Positions 50,676 to 61,563 of a stretch of 64,000 bases of DNA are shown piece by piece. Origin of the DNA: Atkinsonella hypoxylon (lineage: Eukaryota > Ascomycota > Sordariomycetes > Hypocreales > Clavicipitaceae). A program made the translations under genes and the position numbers. A model generated the notes under the pieces. It was not told the origin of the DNA. It worked only from the letters and a program-made list of their open reading frames with translations, and made no database searches. How positions within the stretch are numbered: position 1 is the first letter of the stretch; the number at the start of each line of letters is the position of its first letter. The stretch covers positions 32,504-96,503 of the forward strand of contig JFHB01000116.1 of the NCBI GenBank assembly GCA_000729835.1. Reading direction: 5' to 3'.

Positions 50676-51881
50676 GGACAGCTGTGCACATGTGTGCCAA
50701 CACGTCGCCTTGTGCGCCCGCGCCCGAAATTGGCTGTTGGTTGGCAGGCGTGCACTCCGATATGTGACCAGCCTGCTGTCATTGGCTGAACCAAACTGTC
50801 GGGTCGGGTTGCGGGGCGGTGCGAAATTGCGGCTGCATGCACTTACCGGCAGCGGTCTGTGCCCAACATGTGTACAAGTTGCCGATCCCTTGTCCATCTA
50901 ATCTGTACACATTGCTGTCCCACGTGCCACATGCTGACTGCCAGAGCAGAGACTACTCGGTGGGAGACGAGAACAGCCTGAGGGAAATCAAGTGCGCCTT
51001 GCAAAGCTGGCGCAGAGAAATAGGCAGCGGAGCAGCACGCTTTCCCGAGCTGCCGACGAACAAGGTCAGAGTCAGGCCAAGATTTATCAGATCAAGACTG
51101 AACCATCCTGGTCGGGAAAGCCTCATACCAGCCATGACCACGGCTGCGCCATATGGTATACCCTGCGGAAGCTTGAAGACGGCGTCCTGCATGGAAGTCA
51201 ACTCAGTCAGCCCCTGATGTTCTCCCCTCATCTGAGCCTCGTAGATGCCCCACACAATCTCGCCCCTCTTTATTCTTGCTAATTCATTCCTAACTACAAT
51301 TGTTACTCGCCCGGTAGCGATCCGATCCCTCCCGACGCAGCTATATTCCGTCGTACGCTGTGTAGAAGCGATGTAAGCGTTGCGTGGCGCGAGTCCCAAG
51401 CACACCTTCACTAGAAACTTGCATATACGGAATTACAACGCGTGCCTTCATCATGTAGCCATGCGCGAGGGGCAGCGCTGCAGGATACCGTCAGAGCAGC
51501 AGCCAGTCTTGCAGCAGTATTAGGGTACGTCACATATGCAGCTCGAATCAGAATCAAAAATGAGGCCCTTTTGTTCTTACTACGGCACAAAATTAAAGAA
51601 AAAAGAAAGAAGAAAATTCTACTGTACAATGCAACGAGACGCCTAGCCAGTTATCAAATTTCGAAAGTCTGAGGTAAAGGACAAGACAAATAAATGGTCA
51701 TCTGTCTCCACCCTGTAATCATTCTAGGCGACACGTTCGTTTTATCCCAGGCGAAGGGTAGGATTCGTAAATGGGGATTATGGAGCAAATAGCTTGCGAC
51801 GAGCAAAACAGGTGGCTCCCGGGCAAGACTACCTTGACCGCCACTGAGTATCGACGATTTGAATGACCAGATTTGATGTTT

Positions 51882-51905
51882 TATATATATATATATATAT
51901 ATATA
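51882..51905. repeat. AT dinucleotide microsatellite
   Basis: About eleven AT units, 20 bases downstream of the TFIIA stop codon (minus strand), in its 3' region. Confidence 0.9.
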
Positions 51906-51924
51906 CGAAAACACGCAAGCGTTT

Positions 51925-53979
51925 TTACCACTCGTATTCACCTGTTGCTTTGTGGAAGACGTATTCTTTGCCGTTGACGGTGAGGACGCCGTCCTTGAGC
52001 GTACATTTCCTAATGCCGATGAGTCTCATGTTGTGAAGAAAATTGGTGGAATGAAGGGGACGGGGTTCAAGGGGATGTGATGTACGTACCACTTGTTCTT
52101 GACGCGCTGGACCTTATCGTACATGCATAGCATGATATGTCCCAGACCCTCATCGTCAACTTCGTCATCGTCATGCTCGTCTTCCGGATCATCCAGGTCA
52201 GAATTGATGGCATCTTCATCGTCGATATCGTCATCGTCGTCTCCACCGTCGTACCCTGCGATGCCCTTCCCCTTGGTTCGTGTTGAAGAGCGACCAGTAT
52301 GTCGGGTAGCTTCCCTGAGGGGCAGCATGAGACCTCCTCCCTCCATGGCTTTGGCCCTTGCGGCAATTTGTCCATGGAGCATACGGTCGACTTCTACGCG
52401 GCCGAGCTCGTTTAGTGTCCCCTCTGCGCAGCGCTGCATGAGGAATCCCTCGTAGTCTGTTTCCTCACCTGCACCGTCGGTTTGGCCGTTGCTGATGCTT
52501 GAGGCGCCCGGTGCTTGGGGCGGAGGCGATTGTGGATTCTGCGTCTGCGGCTGCAACTGCGTCTGCGGCTGCGTCTGTGGTTGTTGGCCGGCGTGTAAGG
52601 CGTTGATCGAGCCTGCTGCGCGATTGCCGTACTGAGCGTGCAATTGTTGCGCAGCTCGATTGGCTGCCAAGCTGGCTTTGCTATCCGTGCCGTTGTAACT
52701 TGGCAGAGCTGCCATCGATGTCTGCAAAGAAGTTTCTTGCTTGAAATCGCCTTCCTGCTTGATGAGCCCCTGGTCGGATTCCACACCATTCTGACCATTG
52801 GAGCCTGCAGTGCCACCAGGCAAGGATAGATTTGGTGAAAACTGAGCTTGGGTCGTGGATTGGGCTGGTGCCGCTGGCGATGGTTGCGCAGGAGCTGTTT
52901 GAGCAGGCGGGGGAGCCTCAGGCTTGGGATCCCAGGGAAACCGAGCCACGTCAAGCTGGGAGAGCTTCTGTTGCCATCCCTGCAGGGGTGTGTCAGCGAG
53001 GAAATCAAACAAGTGAAAGACTGTGGTTGAAAAGATGGTGTGGTCATAGTCAAAGTTGAGAGAGTGTTGGGCTGTCTCTCAAGAGGGGAAATGAGAAATG
53101 ACATGGCGCGCGAAGAAATTTAAAAAAAAAACCCCCCCCCCCATAAAATAAACATAAAATAAAATCATCAATCTGCTTTCATAGTGTTGAAAGTGCGTCT
53201 ATCGCACCAAGACGACTTTCATCAGAGTTGCACCTTGATCGATGCCAGCTCGACTTCCAACGGCCATGTAAGCTTATTCCCGAGTATTCGGGAGCTCAAT
53301 GGGGCGGCACGTGACGAGGGGGAGCGTGGTTGTTCTCAAGGGAATGGATGGAATGGATGGAATGGATGATGGCCAGTCCCAGTTCCAATGCCAATCAATG
53401 AATGGCCTGGTGGTGGGCGGAGAGAGCGGGCGGTGCACCAGACAGCGCATAAGGGTGAACAGGGGCAGGGGGACATTTAAAAAGGCCCATATAGCACTGG
53501 CCTGCCCGCCCCTCGCCCACACTCTGGACAACCACAACCACAACCACAGGCCTCTCCGCTTCTTCCCTCGCCAGCTCCTTTGCCACTTGGCAATGAAAAG
53601 CGCCATCCGCCATCGGAAGATGCACGCTTCGGACTGCGCTGCTCGCACTTGCGCAGGCGCATTCTCCCGCGTGGGAAGATACTTGTCTTGATGGCTTGAT
53701 GGATGAAAATCGACCTCGAACCCGCTTGTGGCATTATTCCAGGATGGGCCAGGATGATTGATGTGCGATGACAAATCGCCCGTCTCGCTCCTTCGCATCT
53801 GTATGCAACTTCAAGACGTCCAGGTTCAGGTCCAGAACAGAAAGATCCGAAAGGCCTACCTGACGCAGCTCCTCCAAGACGCTCTCTTCCACCCCACTTT
53901 CCTCGAAATCAACCCGAGACGTGTTAATCACCTCGTCGATGATGGTCTGGTAGACCGCGCCCACCGCCTGATTCGACAT
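51925..53979 (-). CDS. TOA1: TFIIA large (alpha/beta) subunit
   Basis: Three exons on minus: 53860-53979, 52090-52979 and 51925-52009; total 1095 nt, 364 residues. TFIIA stabilises TBP on the TATA box. The N-terminal helical part begins VGAVYQTIIDEVINTSR and runs to WQQKLSQLDVARFPW across the first intron. The middle is Gln/Pro-rich and disordered (QPQTQPQTQLQPQTQ), then DYEGFLMQ, a long acidic stretch (DDDDDIDDEDAINSDLDD) and the C-terminal beta-barrel half: LCMYDKVQRVKNKWKCTLKDG, then GKEYVFHKATGEYEW. These are the signature ends of the family. Intron 1 is 880 nt, much longer than the other introns here, and separates the first 40 residues from the rest. Start ATG 53979. Confidence 0.94.
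53119..53142. repeat. A9-C10 homopolymer junction in TFIIA intron 1
   Basis: A run of A followed directly by a run of C, in the 880 nt first intron. An ATGGAATGG-type minisatellite lies at 53340-53368 in the same intron. Confidence 0.85.
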
Positions 53980-54977
53980 GATGGCGGTCGTTTGTCGCAC
54001 TGGTAGCGTGCGCGTACGACAGTCGGTCGGTCTTCAGTGCCGCTATCAAACTTGTGTGTGAAATGGCCCTTCCGGATCACACAGGCCAGCACCGTCTCTT
54101 TGGTTCTCCAACGTAGCGCAGTTGTGTCGTCAAGCGTTGCAATATTCGGCTGTGAAAGCTGCCGGTCACGCGCGGTGCTCCAATGATATGAAACGCCTCA
54201 ACTGTAACAAGAATTATTTAAAATAGACACTTCGTAGACCCTAATTGCTCGAAGGGAAAAAAAATCAATGTCAAGTCATACATCAAGCTCTTGAGTGCTT
54301 CTGGGAGCTCTGAAGGAGTGAGCGCCGATACTTCGCCTGGCCTTTGGTGGTGGATGCACTGGGTAAAGTTGCGCCGCCCAAGTGGATTTGGAGTTGTAAC
54401 CCACCTCCGCAACAGATTACTGCTTACTCAGCATTTTATTTTGCTTTGTTGCCGGCCGAGGCTTGCAACACAGTGGGCATAGTTGGCTGAATCCTGCATA
54501 CATCCATCCACGACCTTTTTGAGGCGCTGACCAGACATAGAACTCCTTGAACGCTTTGTTATCACGAAAGGGGCCACCACAAGACGTGTTCTAAATCAAA
54601 TCACCATTATTCTTGATATTTCTGATCTGATTGCCTTCTGCACACTTATATCTCTGTATTTGAAAACCAGCCTCCTCCCACACCCTTTCCCTCCCGTGCT
54701 TTTGTGTTCGGAAAACAAAGCATCCGCTACAACAACACCTTAAGAAGAATGCTTGTAACCCATAACATCAGGTCGTGAGTCGTTTGTGAATACCAGCCGT
54801 CCCGTTCTGATTCATTCATGCGTGGAGAAGCGCTTTCGTGCCACGTGCTGAAAAGAGTAAAGCTTGCAAACTCCGAGACGCCGCGCTTAGAATTGTTTGC
54901 CACGCTGTAAATTGACGAGTAAATGGAACAGTCTATACCTACCGCTCGACAACTTGGTAACGATATGATCTTCATGT
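53980..54977. other. intergenic, TFIIA promoter to cdc20 3' end
   Basis: About 1 kb with no gene supported. It contains the TFIIA upstream region (minus strand) and the 3' region of cdc20. Confidence 0.5.
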
Positions 54978-56744
54978 TTAGCGAATGGTCATGTGTTTCA
55001 CCGCGTCCGCCTTGCCGGACGCTCCTGATCCACCAATAGCAGCAGCAGTGCCGGCCTTCTTTTCGAAAACTTTCCAGAACTTCAAGCTTTCATCAGCAGC
55101 AGCAGTCGCCAGCATCTGTCCATCAGGGCTGAGGCAGCTGTGTAGAACTCGACTTTCGTGAGCAGGGATCTCCACGTTGCGGACAAGGGTCGGATAACTC
55201 CAGATGCTGAGAGAATTGTCAGGAAAGCCACTGGAGCTGACAATTTCACGATAGTGGGGGCTCCAACGAAGCGAAGTTACTTGAGAGCCGGTGTCGATGC
55301 TGTTTACTCGGGCACCAGAGGTTGAGTTCCAGAAATGGATGTGACGATCATAGGAACCACCTCCTGTGGCCAACAAATTCATGTTCCAAGGGCACCACGC
55401 AAGAGCCTTGACAGCAGCCTTGTGGTTGGTCTTGGTAAACTTGGGGACAGACAGTGAGCGGGCATCCCAAATGGAGACAAGGTTGTCATTTCCGCCAGTA
55501 GCAAGCTGGGCGCCATCGGATCGCCATTCCAGGCCACAGACCTCAGAGGTGTGAGACACCAGCTCGGCAACTTTGTGCTCAGCAATACGCACGTCATGAT
55601 TGAAGACGAGACCGCTTCGAGCGCCGGTTGAGAGAAGGTGCTTGCTCCATCCCATGACGCCAACACGAGTGTCGTGTCCATACATACTGCGGATCTTCTG
55701 TGCCTCCGAGACGTCCCAAATTTGAACCTCCCCAGATCCAAGGCCGACGCCGACATAGGCACCATCATCTGACCACTTGACACTGCTAATGTAAGTATCA
55801 GTGGGGCTTTCCAGAAGGCAGCTGACACTGCCTTCGTCGGCAGACCAAACATAGACGCTTCGCTCGAGGCCGATGGCGACCTGGTTGCCAGAGCTCCAAT
55901 CAAGTAGATTAAGGTAGTAATCGTCAATAAGACCGGGGGCATCGAGAACACGTTCAGGAGCAGTAGCAATTCGTCGGCGAAGCTGAGCAGCGTTTGCTCC
56001 AGAGGGTTTCAAAGGTCGATTATATTGCTGGCGAAGGTCAATGGGTTTTGAGGACTCGGGAGGTGCAGGCTTGAACTCGAGAATTCTGGTATTGAGCTTG
56101 ACACCGCAGGCGTTGGCCAAGGAGTCTTGATAGGCTACGGTATTCGGAGAAGGTCGGGCGTAGTTGTCAGTCTCCTCGTCATTGAGGCTTAAACCCTCGA
56201 GGGCAGCAGCAGCGTCATCTGCAGCCGATGAAAGGACAGACGAGCTGTCGACTGGGTTGGCCTTTGGCCGTTGGCGATCGCCACGACTCAGCTTGCTTGA
56301 ACCAACATTAGCAATTGCCGAGCTGGCAGCTCGGTTGGGAATAAATCGATCGCCAGCGTAGCTGACAGTAGTCTTGCTCGTCTTTTGTCTCAAAGCAGCC
56401 TTCTTTGACCTGACGCTGCCGGGCGTTTTCAAGCCGGTTCCAGTGAGTGTGAAGTCAGATACACCCAGCTCCAGGACCTTTCGAGGTGTTGAGATGTTGC
56501 GGGCAATATTGGACTTTGGTGACTCGCGATGGGCGGTCTTGGAGGAAGACCTCGTCAAGTGTGTCATAAGATTTCCTCCATACGTTGGCTTGGATTTACC
56601 CTCCGCAGAGAAGGGCGAGGAATTGTTCACACCATTTCCTGATTGTCGAGGGGATGGTGTCAGAGGCATCCGTCCGCCAGCGGTACGGGTGGAAAAAAGC
56701 GCCTTATGCGACTTGATGGGTGTTGATACAGTTGCAGTAGCCAT
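54978..56744 (-). CDS. cdc20: Cdc20-type APC/C activator
   Basis: A single exon of 588 residues. Cdc20 recruits substrates to the anaphase-promoting complex and is the target of the spindle checkpoint. The disordered N-terminal arm carries a C-box-like DRFIPNR at 132-138. The WD40 propeller starts near residue 265 (APGLIDDYYLNLLDWSSGNQVAIGL) and has seven blades, with phrases such as SVYVWSADEG, EVQIWDVSEA, NLVSIWDAR and ESLKFWKVF. The protein ends in TIR, the Ile-Arg tail that binds the APC/C. YYLNLLDWS fits Cdc20 more than Cdh1, and the length also fits. I start at ATG 56744; upstream in frame there is only TTG. Confidence 0.93.
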   Translation of the reverse strand: MATATVSTPIKSHKALFSTRTAGGRMPLTPSPRQSGNGVNNSSPFSAEGKSKPTYGGNLMTHLTRSSSKTAHRESPKSNIARNISTPRKVLELGVSDFTLTGTGLKTPGSVRSKKAALRQKTSKTTVSYAGDRFIPNRAASSAIANVGSSKLSRGDRQRPKANPVDSSSVLSSAADDAAAALEGLSLNDEETDNYARPSPNTVAYQDSLANACGVKLNTRILEFKPAPPESSKPIDLRQQYNRPLKPSGANAAQLRRRIATAPERVLDAPGLIDDYYLNLLDWSSGNQVAIGLERSVYVWSADEGSVSCLLESPTDTYISSVKWSDDGAYVGVGLGSGEVQIWDVSEAQKIRSMYGHDTRVGVMGWSKHLLSTGARSGLVFNHDVRIAEHKVAELVSHTSEVCGLEWRSDGAQLATGGNDNLVSIWDARSLSVPKFTKTNHKAAVKALAWCPWNMNLLATGGGSYDRHIHFWNSTSGARVNSIDTGSQVTSLRWSPHYREIVSSSGFPDNSLSIWSYPTLVRNVEIPAHESRVLHSCLSPDGQMLATAAADESLKFWKVFEKKAGTAAAIGGSGASGKADAVKHMTIR

Positions 56745-57654
56745 GATATCAAGCAATATGGAGCATCAATGGAGATGAAAAGGCTGAACAATTTTCTTTT
56801 GCAAAAAATTATGCAAGAAAGAAATAATCGACCGGGCTCCAAGAAACTCTCAGCCAAAAAGCTCCTGGGTGTCCGGCGCACTGAGATTCAAGTCAATGAA
56901 TGACTCGCCCAAGGGTGAAATTCAAGACTTTTTTTCTTTTTCTTTTTTTTTTTGTTTTGGGAAGGGGAAGAATTTTCGACAATTATTTTGTTCAAGTTGT
57001 GATACTGATGAAGCTGAGGCGCGTCATAGATAGCGGAAGTAGAGTATTATAGAGTTTAGAGGTGATCGGAATGAAGATAGTGTGTGTGGTTTGTGTAGAG
57101 CGAGAAGGCAGACGTAGAGCATGTCACCCATAGATTCCTTTTTTATTTACTTTGAGCCCCACTAAATGTCGGCCAGGCAACGGCAGCGGCACCAGAAATG
57201 AGTGACCGGATTATCGACCATCCGAACCGTCGGCCGCTGTCTACTGCGGCTAAGCCCACTGCGGCCCCTTACAGACTAGAGCCCCGGCTGTCCGCCGGAA
57301 CAAATGTTAAATGCAAGGGTTGAAGGGTGCAACAACGTTGGGCGGAATCTGGGCGGAACCTGGACGGAACCTAGACGATGATGCGTGGATGCGTGGATGC
57401 CCAGGCACCTCGCAAATTTGGCAGGAGCACTCCGTACACTTGAAACATTGCTGCATGCATCGCATCTTCAGTTATTTTGTTTCCTGTAACAACCTAGGTA
57501 TTGTCCCGCATCCCCAGTGACATTTGCTGTTCCCAACCAGCTTTTCCTACGAGTTCCTCCGATCAATCGTGCAGCATCCATGAGACTTCTCTGCTTGTTT
57601 TGCAGCTGAGATGACTTGGTCCTGCTTTGCGTCCTCAGTGGTCCATTGATCATC
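56745..57654. other. divergent promoter region cdc20 / Ral2-type gene
   Basis: About 0.9 kb between two divergent genes, so it should contain both promoters. T/C-rich runs lie at 56930-56953. A CCTAGGTA motif is at 57492-57499. No gene seen. Confidence 0.55.
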
Positions 57655-60094
57655 ATGGTGGCCCAGCCCTCGACTCCCGGCCAGGGGCCGGTATCTTCCA
57701 TCTTTGGCGGTCCAACAACAACCCATGCTCCTGGTACTCAGACCCAGCCGAACCAAGCTATTACCGGCCTGCTTGCGTCGGGAACATCTGCGTTAAGTGC
57801 TGCTGCCACGCCGACCTCGGTCGCCTCGTCCTCCAACAATACCTACATCATGCCGAACTCACCAGCCAAAGCACGACCTGCTGATGGCTACCGGCCGAAA
57901 ATCACGCGCACTCTGGGCCAACGTCCGGCCTGTTTGGTGAACGCATCTGTTACATACTGTGGCGGCAACCAAATATATGCATTTGGTGGATTTGATCAGT
58001 ACACTGACGAAGTCTACAATCATGTGCTTCGATTGGACCTCACAAGTCATCAGTGGAGTCTGGTTGACAATTACGGCGATATTCCTGGAGTGCGAATGGG
58101 TAATGATCGACCTCGCTCATCATCTTGAACAATCTAGGCGGCTATCGCTGACTTCTCTTCTTAAACATCGCAGGACACACGGCCACATTATATCATGGAG
58201 ATAAGCTGCTGGTTTTTGGTGGCGAGAACGAACATCGAACATACCTATCCGACCTCATCGTCTTCGACCTCAAATCGGCTCATTGGACACAGCCGCAAGT
58301 ATCGGGGCCGATTCCGAAAGGTCGGGCTCGACATGCCGCGGTGCTGCATGAAGACAGGCTTTTCATCATTGGTGGCATTACCGGGCAAGACAATTACGTT
58401 CTAGACGACATTTGCTACCTTGATCTCAAGACTTTCACCTGGTCCAAGGCATGGCGGTTCGTCGGACGATTCGATCACTCCGCCTATATTTGGGGTGACC
58501 GTGTTTGGGTGTTTGGCGGCCTGAGCGAAGATATGGACAAGATCAGTGATCTTTGGTGGCTGGACTTAAAAGGTTGTCCCGAGTTCGACCCTCGCCCTCA
58601 TATCGGCATGTTGGATCGAAACGCACTTGTAAGTAGAGTAAGCGGTTCTCCTCGCCCTCCGTACACGATGGCGTCCGCTCCCGTCGTGGGATCCTCTGGG
58701 TATGCCGCCAACTCGAGGACAGCACAGGTGAACCCACCTTCCTTTCAGCTCAAATCCTATGCCCCGATGGCGCCCGGTTCCATCTCTGCTGTCAAATTCA
58801 TGTTCGGGCAGTCGCTTCCATCTCAAGGGTCAGGGATTCATTATCACCAGTATTCATCAGGCATGCTGCTGGATTTTGTCACTCCTGCTCCCACAATAAC
58901 GCCCAGGGAATGCTCTCTTTCAGCCTTGGATCTGAACACTCTGCGGTGGCAGAAGCTTGCCGAGGGACGCGAGATATTCAAGGCAGGGTACCGATGGCAT
59001 TACTGCACAATGAATGAGGATGGCACCAAGGCGTGGTTGCTTGGGTGCCCAACTGATCCTGCGTCCGCCGACCTTGGCCCGAACGGCTACGAAGAGTACC
59101 TCAGGTGAGGCTAAATAACTTGATCCGTCAGCAACATGGATCTTTGGCGGCTGCAGCTTACTAACAAATGTGCAGCGATATCATGGAGATTGATCTCCGC
59201 AGATATGGCTTTCTCGGCAACCATATGACGCCGGAACCCCGAACAGAATCCAGGCCGGCTCTTACCAGGGCTATTGATCAGCCATCGCAAGGCCTGGGTT
59301 CAGATCTAGCCAAGCTCTTCAACCAGCCGCCCGAAACGGGTAGCGGCACTGACTTTATCATCACAGCTCTTGCAGAAGATCATGTCGAAGACGACGCTCT
59401 GAGCTCAGGCCTGTCCCGACTTGAATCGTCAGAGCGCGACCAAGGGTGGCTAGCCTCAGATGCGCCAACCTCACAGCCCATCCACGTACACAAGCTCATC
59501 CTGCAGGCGCGGTGGCCACATTTCGCACGTCTCTACAACGCGCAGATGGCAGAATTCCATACCAAGAAGATGCACATCCCCGAACCCTATTCCGTCGTGA
59601 AAGCATTTCTCCTGTACCTGTACACCGACAGCATACACGGGACATCAGAGGCCGACAGCGATGCCACAACCGATCTGTCAGACGTGGCCGGCCTGCTGGT
59701 CATGTCCAACATCTACAACATCCCGCACCTAAGGCTGCTCTGCGTCAACCGTCTGGCCAACGAGCTCGACGTCGAGAACGCATGCGTCATATGGTACTGC
59801 TCCGGCCTCGCCAGCGAAGACTGGCTTCGCAAGCGCGCAGCCACGTACTGTATGACTCACTGGGGCCGCATCGTCCGCACCCAAGGCTTCCTGCGCCTCC
59901 CCCGCTCCGCACTCGTCGAGCTCTCCCAGGAGATCGACATGGAGGGCCGCATCGTGGCTGGCGACGAGCTAGAATGGGGCAGCGTGGGCTCTCTGTACGA
60001 CGGCGGCCGCAAAGCGAGCATCAGTAGCAATCCCACTCAAACAGGTGATTTGGATGCCGAAGAAGATGAAGACGAGGGCATGGAGATAAACTGA
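57655..60094 (+). CDS. ral2: kelch-repeat and BTB protein, Ral2 type
   Basis: Three exons, 57655-58099, 58174-59104 and 59176-60094; total 2295 nt, 764 residues. The N-terminal 90 residues are disordered. Kelch repeats follow from about 105 to 320: QIYAFGGFDQY, KLLVFGGENEHRTYLSDLIVFD, RLFIIGGITGQDNYVLDDI and RVWVFGGLSEDMDKISDLW. A BTB-like domain lies near 535-640 (HVHKLILQARWPHFARLY, then AFLLYLYTDS) with a BACK-like helical part after it, and the tail is acidic. This order matches fission yeast Ral2, which acts upstream of Ras1 in mating and cell shape. The role here is by analogy. Exon junctions fall at ATG G|GA and CTC AG|C; both introns have CTGAC/CTAAC branches. Start ATG 57655. Confidence 0.85.
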
Positions 60095-61563
60095 GGACTA
60101 GAAGAAACTTGCATTTCTTTTTTTTTGTTCTTCTTTTTCCCACGACTGCTATGCAGGAGATTTACGACGGGGCGCTACAGGTTTCATGGACTATATATAC
60201 CTTTCTGGTAGTCTTGGCATCGCGATTGGTTGTCATTGCTTAAGCATTCACGCAGTGCCAGTGTCCGACGTGACCTCGCAGATCGCGCGCCAAGGTTAGT
60301 CGGCGCTAGCACTTCAGTGTCCTGTAAAGGTTGAAAAAGGGAGCATCACACATGAGAGGGACAGAGACTAGCCGGTGACAGCATTTTCATTCTATTGAAC
60401 CGATTCCATACCCACTTTTTCACTCTATGACAACAAGAAGAAGAAAGAAAAAAACACGAGCCATTTTTAAAAACCTTTTTCTTTTAGAAAAAAAAAAATT
60501 AAAAACCAAGCTGGGTGTCGTTGGAAAACTCCTTTGTTCCCATGGACTTCATGTAGTACGCTAGACAAGACCGCCGAGGCAAGTGTAGGACAAAAAAAAA
60601 AACAAAAAAAAGGAAACAGACCGAGAGAAATCAGGGCGGCATAGCAAGCCCGGACATGGGGTAGAAAACAGCATTATGATGCGCTACTCGACATAAATGG
60701 AGTTGGCACCGATGCCTGTCCCATGGTAAATCTGTAGCTTTTCTCCAATCATACAAGCCGTACCAATACCATACAGCTAATCTTGGCAACATGGCCTGCC
60801 TGGTGTAATTTCACTACTTGTAACAGCTGTGGGTACTGTAATTCAAATGTGTCTCGCTTCAGTTTTGTAGGAAAACATGTCGAGAGATGTATCAATGGTG
60901 GAGCGTGGTCCGATGCAATGAAACCGGGTCACGGCACGAATGTGGTTGAGTGTAGATGTTCAGCTTCATAGGGCCCGTTGCACGATGGGGAGTATTCGCG
61001 CTATGGGTATCCTCGTATAAATGCAGTAGCAAGCCAGTCTAGGGAAAAGGCGTCATCTCTTAAGCGAGATGATATGTTTGGTGTGGCTTGCTTGCTCGGC
61101 AGGGGTTTTTAATTAAAAAGTCAGAGGATCGGCAATTTTCGACTGCCGCCATAGGTGTCGAGACCAAAGTGAAGAGGTGTGTTCCCCATTCGTACCAACA
61201 CTTCGTGAAACCATTATGCCAGATGTAGTTTTCAGAAAAGAAAAGAAAACCGTCGTCGCGTTGCATCGACGAGAGCTGGTCCGAAAATGTGTATGCAATG
61301 GTTGCGTCAAGGGAGTAATAAAAATAGGCTCGCGGATTCGCGCACCAATACTTTGGCCACTCCATCGTGTGTACCGTCTTGATCAACACTACCAGCGGGG
61401 ACATTCACCGGCTGAGTTTAATGGATGGTCAGCTATGCGACGATAGGCCATCGACATGACGTGGTTCGTGGTGTTCCTTTCTGCCACACTCCTGGAGCAT
61501 AGAGAGCCGTGGGCGACTACGGAGTAGTCAAGATCCCAGCCCTGCCCCCCCCCCCCACCATGC
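60095..61563. other. intergenic between convergent genes
   Basis: About 1.5 kb between the ends of the Ral2-type and Sfp1-like genes. A-rich runs are at 60440-60500 and 60592-60611, and a C run is at 61544-61556. No gene seen; it probably includes both 3' untranslated regions. Confidence 0.5.

Larger units (their letters stand above)
41084..51924. other. 10.8 kb gene-poor region
   Basis: I can support no complete gene over nearly 11 kb, between the LaeA-like gene and TFIIA. The first part must hold the 5' exon(s) and promoter of the LaeA-like gene. Repeats listed separately include AAT units at 42736-42766 and GCGTCT/GCCCGA units at 43769-43845. Others are AAGTCC units at about 44357-44381, AT repeats at 51882-51905 and several CCTAGGTA motifs. 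Two minus-strand pieces look weakly exon-like: an open frame at 47756-48157 with good donor sites, and 51129-51186 flanked by branch, acceptor and donor. Neither has a family match, and I could not extend either into a gene. No transposase or reverse transcriptase motif was seen. Confidence 0.5.

Noticed and set aside
41084..51924. Transposon or integrated virus in the gene-poor block
   Set aside because: No reverse transcriptase, transposase, integrase or capsid motif in any frame, and no long terminal or inverted repeats were noticed.
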